From Synechococcus sp. (lineage in GTDB: Bacteria > Cyanobacteriota > Cyanobacteriia > PCC-6307 > Cyanobiaceae), in the NCBI GenBank assembly GCA_012270465.1, contig JAAXIH010000219.1, positions 24,341 through 66,867 on the forward strand: a stretch of 42,527 bases of DNA. The letters are read 5' to 3'. The position numbers and the translations under genes are program-made. Shown in pieces: positions 8,849-18,892 of this stretch; position 1 is the first letter of the stretch; every line of letters starts with the position of its first letter. A model generated the notes under the pieces. That model did no database searches, was not told the DNA's origin, and was given only the letters and a program-made list of their open reading frames with translations.

Positions 8849-9904
8849 TTACGAGAGCTCGATCCGTTCACCCGATCGGGCATCGAAGTTGAGCGCGTCG
8901 ACTCGGCTCCATTGCACCTCCACTTGGGCTCCGGGTTGCAGCCCTGCGGCCAGCGAATCGCTGCTGGGGCGCATCACTTTGAGCGGGCCATCAGCACTGC
9001 TGAGATGCAGCAACACCCGATCGCCCAGCCACTCGCGGGTGGTGAGCTGGGCGCTGAGGCTGGCTTCCATTGCGGTTGGAGCAGCGCCCGGTGAGGCCAG
9101 GCGTAGTTGTTCTGGCCGTAAACCAATCAGCTGGCCAGGCCGCAGCGACAACAGATTGATCGATGGATTGCCGAGGAAGCCCGCCACAAAACTGTTGGCT
9201 GGCCGGCGGTAGAGCTCCTCGGCGCTGCCCACCTGCTGCAGCTGCCCCCGCTCCAGCACAGCGATGCGATCAGCCAAGCCCATGGCTTCGTGTTGATCGT
9301 GGGTCACGTAGATCACCGGTGCACCGATGCTGCGCAGGATGTGCTGCAGCTCGGCGCGGAGCTCCTCGCGCAGCTTGGCGTCGAGGTTGCTCATCGGTTC
9401 ATCCAGCAGCATCAAGCGCGGCCGGCGCAAGAGGGCGCGCCCGAGGGCCACGCGCTGCCTCTGGCCTCCCGAGAGCCCAGCGGGTTTGCGGTGGCGCAAG
9501 TCTTGAAGCTGCAGCAAATCGAGTACCCGGTTGATGTCCTCTTTCATCAGCTCCGGGCGCGTGCCCCGCAGTTCCGGGCCGAGGCTGAGGTTGCGCTCCA
9601 CGCTGAGGTGGGGATAGAGCGCATAGCTCTGGAACACCAGGGCAACCCCGCGATCAGCTGGTGGGGTTGTGGTGATGTCGTCATCGCCGAGCAAGATCTG
9701 CCCACTGCTGGCTGGATCAAGCCCCGCCAGCAGCCGCAAGGTGGTGCTCTTGCCGCAGCCACTGGGTCCCAACAGGGCCAGGATTTCCCCTGGTTGAACG
9801 GTGAGGCTGAGCGAATCGAGCAGCTGTTGGCGCCCAACGCGACGCCCCAGCTGTTGCAGTTTCAGGGCGCCATGGGCGCTGTTGGGGTTGGAAGTTGCGG
9901 TCAT
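8849..9904 (-). CDS. ggtA: ABC transporter ATP-binding protein, glucosylglycerol uptake
   Basis: Walker [25 protein letters not shown], Walker B LMLLDEP; MalK-like C-terminal domain; linked to ggtBCD and ggpS. Confidence 0.85.
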   Translation of the reverse strand: MTATSNPNSAHGALKLQQLGRRVGRQQLLDSLSLTVQPGEILALLGPSGCGKSTTLRLLAGLDPASSGQILLGDDDITTTPPADRGVALVFQSYALYPHLSVERNLSLGPELRGTRPELMKEDINRVLDLLQLQDLRHRKPAGLSGGQRQRVALGRALLRRPRLMLLDEPMSNLDAKLREELRAELQHILRSIGAPVIYVTHDQHEAMGLADRIAVLERGQLQQVGSAEELYRRPANSFVAGFLGNPSINLLSLRPGQLIGLRPEQLRLASPGAAPTAMEASLSAQLTTREWLGDRVLLHLSSADGPLKVMRPSSDSLAAGLQPGAQVEVQWSRVDALNFDARSGERIELS

Positions 9905-10695
9905 CCCTTGATGGCTCCTTGGGTGAGGCCGCTGACGATCTGCCGTTGAAAGAGCAGCACCAACAGGATCAGTGGAATGCTGCCAAGAACGGTGGCTGCC
10001 GCAAATCCTCCATAGGGAACGGTGAACACCGACGAACCAGCAATCCGCGCCATCGCCGGGGCCAAGGTGAGCAGATCAGCGCGGCTCAGCCAGGTCAGCG
10101 CGATGGGGTATTCGTTCCAGCAGAACAGAAAGATCAGCAGTGAGGCGCTGGCGATGGCAGGAGCCATCAGCGGCAGCAGCACCCAGCGCAGTCGCTGCCA
10201 GAGCCCCAGCCCTTCCAGGCGAGCAGCTTCTTCCAGCTCCGGCGGGATGTCGCGAAACGACGCTTGCAGCAGCAGGATCGCCAACGGCAAGCTCAATCCG
10301 GTGTAGGGGAGGCTCAGGGCCAGCAGGTTGTTGCCCAGATGCAGATCGCGCGCCACCTGCAGCAGCGCCAGGAACAGCAGCACGTAGGGAAAGGCTGCTG
10401 CGACGGCAACCAGCACGTTGACGCTGCGAGCGGTTTTGCGGCCAAGCCGGCTGAGCCCATAGGCGCAGGGCACCGCCACCACCAGCGTCAGCAAGGTGGA
10501 ACTCAAACCCACCACGCCGCTGTTGAGCAGGTAGCGCCAAAAGGGAGGATTGCCCTCCAGCAGCGACTGGTAGTGCTCGAGGGTCCAGCCTCCCTGCAGA
10601 GGATTGCCGGTGAGCGCAGCATTGGGCCGAAAGGATGTGTAGAGCTGCCAGAGCATCGGGCCCAGGCTCCAGAGAATCAGCAGCAGCCTGTTCAT
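9901..10695 (-). CDS. ggtD: ABC transporter permease, glucosylglycerol uptake
   Basis: MalG-type permease; EAARLEGLGLWQRLRWVLLPLMAP EAA loop; ATG at 10695 overlaps the ggtC stop. Confidence 0.82.
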   Translation of the reverse strand: MNRLLLILWSLGPMLWQLYTSFRPNAALTGNPLQGGWTLEHYQSLLEGNPPFWRYLLNSGVVGLSSTLLTLVVAVPCAYGLSRLGRKTARSVNVLVAVAAAFPYVLLFLALLQVARDLHLGNNLLALSLPYTGLSLPLAILLLQASFRDIPPELEEAARLEGLGLWQRLRWVLLPLMAPAIASASLLIFLFCWNEYPIALTWLSRADLLTLAPAMARIAGSSVFTVPYGGFAAATVLGSIPLILLVLLFQRQIVSGLTQGAIKG

Positions 10696-11573
10696 CGTTG
10701 CCCTCCTGCCAAACGGGGCCGACTCAGTAGCCATAGCAGCACTGCCCCACCACTGAGCAGCAGCATCAGCAGGAACGCCGCCAGCATCAGCGTGGCGCTG
10801 TAGCCAAAGTCGAGAAAGCGCATGGCATTGATGTAGGCGTACAGCGCCAGGCTTTCGGTGCTGCCGGCTGGACCGCCCGCCGTGAGCACCTGCACCAGAT
10901 CAAACAACCCCAGGGCTTGGGCCAAACGGAACAACACCGCAATCAGGATGTAGGGCGAGAGCAAGGGCAACGTGATCCGCCGCAAGCTTTGCCAGCGGTT
11001 GGCACCCTCTAAGGCCGCCGCTTCATAGAGATCCGCTGGGATGGTCTGCAGGCCGGCCAACAGCAGCAAGGCCACAAACGGTGTGGTCTTCCAGGTGTCG
11101 GCCCAGACCATGCTCAGCCAGGTGATGGAGGGATCACCCAGAAACGACACGGTGGGAAGACCCAGCTGGGCCAACAGCAGATTGATCGGGCCAAAAGGAT
11201 CGTTGAAGATCCAGCGCCAACCCAAGGCCATCACGGTGGTGGGCAGTGCCCAGGGCAGCAAGCTCACGGTGCGCAGCAGCGTTCGGCCCCGCAGCGGCTG
11301 ATTCAAGAGCAGGGCAACGGCGAGCCCAAGCACCAACTCCAGTCCCACCGAGCAGAGGCCGAACCGCAAGGTTTGAAAGGCGTCTTGCCAGAAACGGCCG
11401 TCTTGCAACAGGCGTTGCCATTGCGCCAGACCCACCGGTTGGGGCTCGAGTCCGGTGAGCACCGTTTGGGCCTGGGTGCTGAGCCAGGCGTACTGCACCA
11501 TCGGCAGCGCGAACACCGCCAACAGCAGCAGCAGGGCCGGTGCCATCAGCAGCCAGAGCCGTTGGCGGTTCAA
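10692..11573 (-). CDS. ggtC: ABC transporter permease, glucosylglycerol uptake
   Basis: MalF-type permease; EAAALEGANRWQSLRRITLPLLSPYI EAA loop. Confidence 0.82.
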   Translation of the reverse strand: MNRQRLWLLMAPALLLLLAVFALPMVQYAWLSTQAQTVLTGLEPQPVGLAQWQRLLQDGRFWQDAFQTLRFGLCSVGLELVLGLAVALLLNQPLRGRTLLRTVSLLPWALPTTVMALGWRWIFNDPFGPINLLLAQLGLPTVSFLGDPSITWLSMVWADTWKTTPFVALLLLAGLQTIPADLYEAAALEGANRWQSLRRITLPLLSPYILIAVLFRLAQALGLFDLVQVLTAGGPAGSTESLALYAYINAMRFLDFGYSATLMLAAFLLMLLLSGGAVLLWLLSRPRLAGGQR

Positions 11574-12823
11574 ATCGCACCTCCTGCCGTGCGGCGCAGC
11601 TGCAGCGTTTGCTCCTGCAATTGCTCCATCCCTCGCTCCGGGCTCACCCGGCCGGTGAACACCCGGCTGAGTTCGCGGTAGAGCAGGTCGCTGATCTGCG
11701 CATAAACCGGAGTCAGGGGGCGAAGCACGGCATTGGCCAGGGCTGCCTCCAGCTCAGGCAGCTCCGGGTGGGCGGCCACCAGCTGGGGATCACGGAACAC
11801 CGCTTGGCGCGTTGGGGTGTAGCCAAAGTCTTCGTAGAGCTTGGTTTGGCTGTCTTGGTTGGTGAGGAACTGCAGGGCTTCGATGGCGGCGCGCTTGTGT
11901 TGGCTGCCCTTGGTGAGGGCCAAACCCCAGCTCCCCTGGGTTGCCGCATGGGGTTGACCTGGTTCTGACACCATCGTGGTGATGCCCACCTTGCCGGCCA
12001 AGGCGCTGCCGGCGCGGTTGAGCTCACTCCAGGCGTAGGGCCAATTGCGCATGAAGGCGGCCTGGCCAGCGGCAAACACCTGCAACGACTCTGGTTCGGC
12101 CATGGTCACCACCGTTGGTGGTGAGATCCCCTGGCGGATCAGCCCGTCCAGCCAGCGGGTTGCTGCTACGGCTTCCTTGCTGTCGAGGGTTGGGCTGCCA
12201 TCAACGATCCAGCGGCCACCAAAGCCGCGCAGCATTTCCAGAAAGACCGTGCTGAGTCCCTCGTACTGACGGCCCTGCCAGACGTACCCCCAGCGCACCG
12301 AACCTTTGGATTGCAGTTCGCGGCTGATTTGGGTCAGTTCCGTTGGGGTGCGTGGTGGGGCCGGCATCAGGTCGGTGCGCCAATAGAGCAGTCCCATGGA
12401 GGCGACCATCGGAAAGCGCCAGAGGTGGCCGCCAAAGTCATTGCCCAAATCCGCTCCCGGTGCGATCGAGGCCATGGCGTCATCACCGAGCCAGCCCTCG
12501 AGCGGCTCGAGCCAGCCAGCTGCCACATATTTCGGCGTCCAGGTGACATCCATCAGCAGCAGGTCGTAGGGGCTGCTGCCCAACAGCAAACTGCTGATCG
12601 CCAGATCGGAGACCGATTCGGTGTCGAGCGGGCCGCGGGTCACCTCCAGGCGGATGCCTGGATGGCTGGCGTTGAACTCCCGCACCAGCGGTGCACTGGC
12701 GTCGGCGAAGGAGGCCGGCATCAAAACGGAGACTGGGACTGTGGCCGCTGGTACCCCGGTTGCCATCAGCAGCAGGGTGATGCCGGCTAGCAGCACTCCC
12801 AGCAACCGGCGGCTCAACACCAT
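11570..12823 (-). CDS. ggtB: ABC transporter substrate-binding protein, glucosylglycerol uptake
   Basis: Extracellular solute-binding family 1; signal peptide MVLSRRLLGVLLAGITLLLMATGVPAA; ORF opens at 12856, ATG at 12823 preferred. Confidence 0.82.
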   Translation of the reverse strand: MVLSRRLLGVLLAGITLLLMATGVPAATVPVSVLMPASFADASAPLVREFNASHPGIRLEVTRGPLDTESVSDLAISSLLLGSSPYDLLLMDVTWTPKYVAAGWLEPLEGWLGDDAMASIAPGADLGNDFGGHLWRFPMVASMGLLYWRTDLMPAPPRTPTELTQISRELQSKGSVRWGYVWQGRQYEGLSTVFLEMLRGFGGRWIVDGSPTLDSKEAVAATRWLDGLIRQGISPPTVVTMAEPESLQVFAAGQAAFMRNWPYAWSELNRAGSALAGKVGITTMVSEPGQPHAATQGSWGLALTKGSQHKRAAIEALQFLTNQDSQTKLYEDFGYTPTRQAVFRDPQLVAAHPELPELEAALANAVLRPLTPVYAQISDLLYRELSRVFTGRVSPERGMEQLQEQTLQLRRTAGGAI

Positions 12824-12827
12824 GGGC

Positions 12828-14294
12828 CTAATGCTCGAGCGCGTCGAGCTGCTCACTGGCCCAGTTGGCCACGCTCAAGGTGTCCACGGCACGTTCCATG
12901 CGTTCCATCCGCGCGCGCTGCTCCTCTATGGGCATCATCAGGGCGGCGTCGATGGCTTCGTCCATACGCCGGTGCGAGTAGGGGTTGGTGAGGATCGCGC
13001 CATCAACAACCACCGAAGCACCGGTGAATTCCGAGAGCACCAGGCTGCCGCCTTGGCCCTTGCGGGCCGCCACATATTCCTTGGCCACGAGATTCAAGCC
13101 ATCCCGCAGTGGCGTGATCCAGCAGATGTCGGAGGCGGCAAACCACGCCACGATCTCTTCGTAGGGGATGCGCTGGGTGGTGAGTCGAATCGGAACCCAA
13201 TCGATCCGGCCGAAGCGGCCGTTGATCCGCCCCACGGTTTCTTCAATGCTGCGTTGGGTGTCTTCGTAGACCTTCATGCCGGTGTTGGCCGCCACGCAGG
13301 CCAGCATCAGCACCACATCGCCATGCATCTCAGGGCGCCGTTCGAGCAGGCGCTCGTAGGCCAGCAGCAGCTCTTCATTGCCTTTGGTGTAATCCACCCG
13401 GCTGGCGGAAATGATCAACTTGCGGCCTTTTTTGGTGTCCCGCTCGATGTCTTTGATCAGGTCCTGAACCGGGTCTGAGTCCCGTAGGGCTTGGATCACC
13501 TCAGGACTGGTGCCCACTGGCGTGGAAACCAAACGCACGGTGCGGCCTTCGTAGCGGAGCCAGCGGGTGCAGTCGGGCTGGGCGAGCGCGCTGCCGTGGC
13601 GCAGGAAGTGGTCTGAGACCTGCTCGCGGGGGCCCCGCTCGACCGCCAACAGGCTGGAGGCGGCACGGCTGAAGTTTTCGGCGTAACGGGGGATATGAAA
13701 ACCGACTACATCACAGGCCAGCAGGCTGCCAATGATTTCTTCTCGCCAAGGAAGGATGCCGAATACATCGGCACTGGGGAATGGCGTGTGGTGGAAAAAG
13801 CCCACCTTCACATCAGGCCGTTGCTGGCGGATGTAGCCCGGGGCTAGCCAAAGGTTGTAATCGTGAACCCAGATGCAGGCACCGGGCGCGGCTTCATTGC
13901 AAGCGGCTTCGGCAAAGCGCCGATTCACTTCCTGGAATGTGGCCCAGTCGGCGTTATTGACGTTGAAGTGGCTTGGAAAGGTGTGCAGGATCGGCCAGGC
14001 CGATTCCTTCGAGGTCACGTGATAGAAGCTTGAGATCTGCTCCTGTTGCAGCGGAATCCGGCGCAGCCTGATGGGAAGAGGCTCCTCGATGACCGTGGTC
14101 TCATCGGCGCCATTGCTGTCTTCGTCTTGGCGCCAAGCAATCCAGGTGCCCGAAGGGTGATCCCGAAACAGATTGCGCAGGGTCGGGATGATGCCGTTGG
14201 GGCTTTTTTGGTCCTGCCAGCTGCGGTTCCCGTCCGCGTCGATCACCTCATCAAAGGGTGAGCGGTGGTAAACGAGAACGAACGAGCTCGGCAC
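12828..14294 (-). CDS. ggpS: Glucosylglycerol-phosphate synthase (GT20)
   Basis: GT20/OtsA-like: WIWVHDYNLWLAPGYIRQQRP-type motif (ACIWVHDYNLWLAPGYIRQQRPDVKVGFFHHTPFPS), DGLNLVAKEYVAAR; start ambiguous, GTG at 14294 (MPSSFVLVYHRSPFDE), ORF open to 14366. Confidence 0.9.
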   Translation of the reverse strand: MPSSFVLVYHRSPFDEVIDADGNRSWQDQKSPNGIIPTLRNLFRDHPSGTWIAWRQDEDSNGADETTVIEEPLPIRLRRIPLQQEQISSFYHVTSKESAWPILHTFPSHFNVNNADWATFQEVNRRFAEAACNEAAPGACIWVHDYNLWLAPGYIRQQRPDVKVGFFHHTPFPSADVFGILPWREEIIGSLLACDVVGFHIPRYAENFSRAASSLLAVERGPREQVSDHFLRHGSALAQPDCTRWLRYEGRTVRLVSTPVGTSPEVIQALRDSDPVQDLIKDIERDTKKGRKLIISASRVDYTKGNEELLLAYERLLERRPEMHGDVVLMLACVAANTGMKVYEDTQRSIEETVGRINGRFGRIDWVPIRLTTQRIPYEEIVAWFAASDICWITPLRDGLNLVAKEYVAARKGQGGSLVLSEFTGASVVVDGAILTNPYSHRRMDEAIDAALMMPIEEQRARMERMERAVDTLSVANWASEQLDALEH

Positions 14295-14484
14295 GCAGGC
14301 AGGTTGTAAACGGCGGATATGGAGGAACTTCGCGACCCCAACGCAAAACGCTGGGGAATGAACCAAACCTCGATCCGTACACCATCGACCCGCAGCCTGG
14401 TCGCTGTCAAACCCTGGTTTTGGTCAAAGCGGTAACCGCAGCGGCGTTACCACTTGAATATCCTTTACAAAAAGAAAGAAACCC

Positions 14485-15426
14485 ATGGCCCTCGACCTGG
14501 CCGGCCTCTATCAACGCCTCCAGGCTGAACAACGCCCGGTGCTTCCTAGCGGTGAGCATCGCGCTGTTGTTGGTTGCGGCTATGTGGGCCGCCGTTTGGT
14601 CAGTGGTTGGAGCGATGACGGCCACACCGTGACGGCCACCACCCGCCGTGATTCACGCCTACATCAACTGCGCTCCCAGGTTGATCAAGCCGTTCTGTTC
14701 GATTCAGAAGCCACCAGCAACGACTTGTCGTTTGTCAGCGACGTTGATGTGTTGGTGGTCTCGCTGGCTCCAACCGGCCAACAGCACGTGTGCGTTGAGG
14801 CCTACGAATCGGTGTACAGCCGCGGCATTGAAATGCTGTGCGAGGGCATTGCCAACCGCAACTCCACTCGGCCGCTGCAAATCATTCACCTGAGTAGCTG
14901 TGGGCTCTACGGCAATCGCAATGGCGCTCTCACCTCAGAGCAGATGGGCCTTGATCTCAACCATCCGGTGAATGCCCTGCTCGCTGGCGCTGAGCAGCAG
15001 ATCCAATCCCTGCGTGGTGAAGCGGTCAATGTCTGCACCCTGCGCCTTGGTGGTATTTACGGTCCGGATCGCGAGATTCCCGAATGGCTTGTTGCTGCTG
15101 CTGGCCAGTGCGTTGAGCGCAATGGCGACCACGTGCCTTGCTGGGTCCACGTCGACGACGTGGTTCAAGCGGTGAACCTGGCGGCTGAGCAAAAGCTCAA
15201 CACCACCTTGAATGTTGTCGACGACATCAAGCTGTCCAAACGCGCCATCACCGATCAGCTGTGTGAAGCCATCGGTTGTGCTCCGGTGATTTGGATGGGC
15301 TCCACTCAAGACGACCGCATCTTGCATGCCGCTGTCTCCAATCAGTCGCTCAAAGACTTGGGCTTCGAACTGCAGCACCCCTCGATGTTGCAGTGGTACC
15401 TCAAGCTCCGCGCCGCTTCGGTTTGA
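14485..15426 (+). CDS. NAD-dependent epimerase/dehydratase (SDR) family protein
   Basis: 313 aa; VVGCGYVGRRLVSGWSDDGHTVTATTRR Rossmann motif; IIHLSSCGLYG. Confidence 0.82.
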   Translation: MALDLAGLYQRLQAEQRPVLPSGEHRAVVGCGYVGRRLVSGWSDDGHTVTATTRRDSRLHQLRSQVDQAVLFDSEATSNDLSFVSDVDVLVVSLAPTGQQHVCVEAYESVYSRGIEMLCEGIANRNSTRPLQIIHLSSCGLYGNRNGALTSEQMGLDLNHPVNALLAGAEQQIQSLRGEAVNVCTLRLGGIYGPDREIPEWLVAAAGQCVERNGDHVPCWVHVDDVVQAVNLAAEQKLNTTLNVVDDIKLSKRAITDQLCEAIGCAPVIWMGSTQDDRILHAAVSNQSLKDLGFELQHPSMLQWYLKLRAASV

Positions 15427-15435
15427 GCCGGGAGC

Positions 15436-17340
15436 TCAGAGCCCCCGGTTCATCAATTCGCCCATCAGATCGCAACTGCGCTGCTGGAAGCCAGCCAGTT
15501 CATTGGGCTCCAAGCCCCCAACCGAAAGCTTGGCCATCTCGTAGACGTGGCGGCTGAGTTGTTCTGCGAGTTGTTGGCTCGGTGAGCTTGCGCCTCCCCC
15601 AGCAATCACTGAACCAGCGGCCAGCTTTTGCATTCCCTCCACCAAGCGGTGGCGGCGATTGATCAGCAGCACGTGGTGATCGGGCAGCCCCGGGAGGCGT
15701 TGCTCCATCAAGGCGCCCATGTCGTTCATGCGGCGCATTTGTTCCGGCAGCAGGATCAGCGCAGCCGGTGCGTTGTCACCCTTGAGGGCTTGCACCTGGA
15801 TGGTGACCTTGTCGTTGTTGAGCGAGGCCTTGAACAGATCCCGCAGGCTTTCGCTGCTGTCTTTGCCCTCGGCATCGGTAACGCCGCTGTCTTTGTCTTG
15901 CAGCGAATCATCCAGCTCGGCATCCACCCGCTGGAACTTCAACTCCTCGTGGCGATATTCCAGCCAAGGAATGAACTGGGTGTCGATGAAGGTGTCAGCC
16001 AGCAGCACTTCAGCGCCTTGCCCTTGCCAGAGCGCCAAGGCGCCCGCTTGGCCGGCCTCATCGGTGCAATAGAGGATGCGCTTGTCGTTGTCAGCGCTCA
16101 GGCGTGAGCGGTAGCCGGCCAAGGTGGTGAACCGCTTGCCGCCTTCAGCGGCCACTGGATCGGGGCTGTCGCCTTCACCTGCCGCTGCGGTGGTGCCAAA
16201 CAACACCAGCTCAGCCACTTGATCGGCAAACTTCTCGTCTTCCATGGCGCCGATCTTGATGAAGGGAGCCAACGACTCCCAAATTTCGGCATAGCGCGCA
16301 GGCTCATCGCGATGCAGCTGTTTCAGCCGGTCGCCCACTTTCTTGGCCACAAAACCGCCAATGGAGCGCACCCGGCGATCGGTTTGCAGCGCCGAGCGGC
16401 TCACGTTGAGCGGGATATCGGGTGAATCGATCACCCCGCGCAGGGGCAGCAGATATTTGGGCACCACCTCCTTGATGGAGTCGCTCACAAAGACCTGGTT
16501 GCAGTACAGCTTGATCTCGCCCTTTTCCCAGTCGGCGCGGCCGGTCGACTTGGGGAAATAGAGGATGCCCTGCAGGTTGTAGGGGTAGTCGGTGTTGAGG
16601 TGAACCCACAGCAGGGGATCGCCTTGGAATGGGTAGAGGTAGCGATACAGCTCGATGTAGTCCTCATCGCTGAGCTCCCGGGGGCTCTTGCGCCAGGGGG
16701 CTTCGCGCTTATTGACCGTCTCCCCTTCCAGCTGCACCTCCACCGGCATGAAGTCGCAGTAGGTGTTGATCAACGTGCGAATCCGGGCGGGCTCGATGTA
16801 CTCGAGCTCCTCCTCTTGCAGGTGCAGGATCACATCGGTGCCGGGTTCGCTGCGCTCAGCGGCTTCAAGGCTGAAATTCGGTGAGCCATCGCAACTCCAG
16901 CGCACCGCTTCGGAGTTGGGGCGAGCGCTCAAGCTCACCAGCTCCACTTGGCTGGCCACCATGAAGCTGGAATAGAAGCCCAGGCCGAAGTGGCCAATGA
17001 TGGCGTCGTCTTCGCTCTTGTATTTCTCCAGGAATTCCTCGGCGCTGGAGAAGGCCACCTGGTTGATGTAGCGCTTCACCTCATCGGCGTTCATGCCGAT
17101 GCCGTTGTCGCTGATGGTGAGGGTTTTGGCCTCGCGATCGATCTTGATGCTGATTAGGCCATCAGAGCCCTCGCTGCAGTCACCAGCCATGGCCGCCATG
17201 CGGCGCTTGCTGATGGCATCGGTGCCGTTGCTAACCAGCTCACGCAAAAACACCTCGTGGCCGCTGTAAACGGCCTTTTTGATGATCGGGAAGATGTTTT
17301 CGGTATGGATCTGGATCTGGCCTTGCTCAAGCACCGACAT
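15436..17340 (-). CDS. htpG: Molecular chaperone HtpG (Hsp90)
   Basis: 634 aa; FLRELVSNGTDAISKRR, ISDNGIGMNADEV, GHFGLGFYSSFMVA. Confidence 0.97.
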   Translation of the reverse strand: MSVLEQGQIQIHTENIFPIIKKAVYSGHEVFLRELVSNGTDAISKRRMAAMAGDCSEGSDGLISIKIDREAKTLTISDNGIGMNADEVKRYINQVAFSSAEEFLEKYKSEDDAIIGHFGLGFYSSFMVASQVELVSLSARPNSEAVRWSCDGSPNFSLEAAERSEPGTDVILHLQEEELEYIEPARIRTLINTYCDFMPVEVQLEGETVNKREAPWRKSPRELSDEDYIELYRYLYPFQGDPLLWVHLNTDYPYNLQGILYFPKSTGRADWEKGEIKLYCNQVFVSDSIKEVVPKYLLPLRGVIDSPDIPLNVSRSALQTDRRVRSIGGFVAKKVGDRLKQLHRDEPARYAEIWESLAPFIKIGAMEDEKFADQVAELVLFGTTAAAGEGDSPDPVAAEGGKRFTTLAGYRSRLSADNDKRILYCTDEAGQAGALALWQGQGAEVLLADTFIDTQFIPWLEYRHEELKFQRVDAELDDSLQDKDSGVTDAEGKDSSESLRDLFKASLNNDKVTIQVQALKGDNAPAALILLPEQMRRMNDMGALMEQRLPGLPDHHVLLINRRHRLVEGMQKLAAGSVIAGGGASSPSQQLAEQLSRHVYEMAKLSVGGLEPNELAGFQQRSCDLMGELMNRGL

Positions 17341-17427
17341 GCGCCGTCTGAAATCGGGTCCACGACCCTAGGAAGCGGAGGTCGACCCGCTCAATGGCTG
17401 CTGTGGTGTGAAGCCCGAACCAGTGGC

Positions 17428-17652
17428 TTAGTTGCTGGTTTGTAGGTCTGGGCGTTCTTCCGGAACGATGGCTCCTTCCACAGGGCAAACCTGCAGGCAG
17501 ATCCCGCAATCGATGCAGGTTTGGAAATCAATCCAATAAAAGCCAGTGCCTTTGGTATTGGCGCCTTGGCCGGGATGGATGCAAGCCACAGGGCAGGCAT
17601 CGACGCAGTCAGCGATTCCTTCGCAGACGTTGGTGACGATGGTGTGTGCCAA
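17428..17652 (-). CDS. Bacterial-type ferredoxin (two Fe-S cluster motifs)
   Basis: 74 aa; CVDACPVACIHPG and CIDCGICLQVCPVEGA Cys motifs. Confidence 0.92.
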   Translation of the reverse strand: MAHTIVTNVCEGIADCVDACPVACIHPGQGANTKGTGFYWIDFQTCIDCGICLQVCPVEGAIVPEERPDLQTSN

Positions 17653-17684
17653 AGGGGCCTTGCAGACCCGCTGATCCTAAGGAT

Positions 17685-18866
17685 TCAACCCACCCAGCGA
17701 ACCGTTGCACCGCCGCGTTGGCTGGCAATGCGTTGGGCCTCCTCTTGGTTGGCGCAGGGGTCGGGCCACAGCTCTGCAGATTGGCCGCTTTGGTGCAGCT
17801 GCTCCAGCAGGTTCAAGGCTGAATGCAAGCCGCTGGGCTGGCTGTAGGCCACCAATACCAACTCGCCGTCTTGCCGTGGGGGCAGTTGATCGGCTTGCTC
17901 CAACAGTTGGCGCACCGCCTCAACGGCAAAGCTGAATCCCACGCCGCTGGCCGCGGCTCCCTCCGGGCTGAAGCGCTGCACCAAGGCGTCGTAGCGGCCG
18001 CCACTGGCGATGGCCACCGGGGCATCGGCTCCCTGGCAGACCAACTTCACCATCACCCCGTCGTAGAGCTCAAAGTCGGGATGGAAGGTGGGATCAAGCT
18101 GCAGGCGAATCCCGGCGCGGCTGGCTTGCTCCTCAATGATGCTGATCAGCTGCTTCAGCTCAGTCAGCAGATCCGTTGGCCCCAGCAGGGCTTCCAGCCC
18201 TTGGATCACCACTGTGGGTTCCCCGCGCAGCTGCAGCAACTCAAGCAATTGCCGCCGTTGTGGCTCCGGCAGGTTCAGCGTTGAGAGGGCCACGCGGTTG
18301 AGACCGCAGACGTGGCGGCGCACGGTGCTGCGTAGCGCTGGCTCCACCGCTTCCAGCAGCACCGATAGCAGCCGTTGATGGCCGATCAGCAGGGTGGGTT
18401 GATGCTCGGCGCTCAGGGGCAGATGGGAGCCGGCATCGAGCAGCAGGCGCAGCAGCTCGGCATCACCGGCCAGCCCTTGGGCGCCCATCAGTTCCACGCC
18501 GCTCTGCAGGTCTTCAACGATGCGCAGACCTTGGTCTTCCGCCCGTTGGGCTTGAAAGGTGGAGCCGCGGTAGTGCAGGCGTAAGGGGCGCTGCATCGCT
18601 GCCAGGCGGGTGCATGCGGCCCGGGCAATGCTGGCGGTCATCTCGGGGCGCAGGCCCAGGGCCTCATCGGCCACCACTTGCACCACCTGGTGCGATTGGA
18701 TGGCGCCCCCGGCCTCAAGGGTGTCGATCCGCTCCAGGCTTGGCGGCGTCACTTCTTCGTAGCCCCAGCGCCGGTAGACGGCGGACAGTTGCTCGGCAAT
18801 CCAGCGGTTGACCCCCACGTCGCGGGGCAGGAGGTCGCGGGCTCCACTGGCGGGCTGAAGGGCCAT
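17685..18866 (-). CDS. hisZ: ATP phosphoribosyltransferase regulatory subunit
   Basis: 393 aa HisRS-like paralog; GARDLLPRDVGVNRWIAEQL, LRPEMTASIARAACTRL, GGRYDALVQRF. Confidence 0.9.
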   Translation of the reverse strand: MALQPASGARDLLPRDVGVNRWIAEQLSAVYRRWGYEEVTPPSLERIDTLEAGGAIQSHQVVQVVADEALGLRPEMTASIARAACTRLAAMQRPLRLHYRGSTFQAQRAEDQGLRIVEDLQSGVELMGAQGLAGDAELLRLLLDAGSHLPLSAEHQPTLLIGHQRLLSVLLEAVEPALRSTVRRHVCGLNRVALSTLNLPEPQRRQLLELLQLRGEPTVVIQGLEALLGPTDLLTELKQLISIIEEQASRAGIRLQLDPTFHPDFELYDGVMVKLVCQGADAPVAIASGGRYDALVQRFSPEGAAASGVGFSFAVEAVRQLLEQADQLPPRQDGELVLVAYSQPSGLHSALNLLEQLHQSGQSAELWPDPCANQEEAQRIASQRGGATVRWVG

Positions 18867-18892
18867 CCGATCGGCACGGTTGCCGCCGAATC

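Noticed and set aside
12621-13478. 285-aa plus-strand ORF opposite ggtB/ggpS
   Set aside because: Antisense to conserved GT20 and solute-binding-protein coding sequence; no recognisable domain.
15429-15449. CCGGG...CCCGG hairpin at the epimerase/htpG junction
   Set aside because: Short imperfect stem with no T-tract on either side; not enough to call a terminator.
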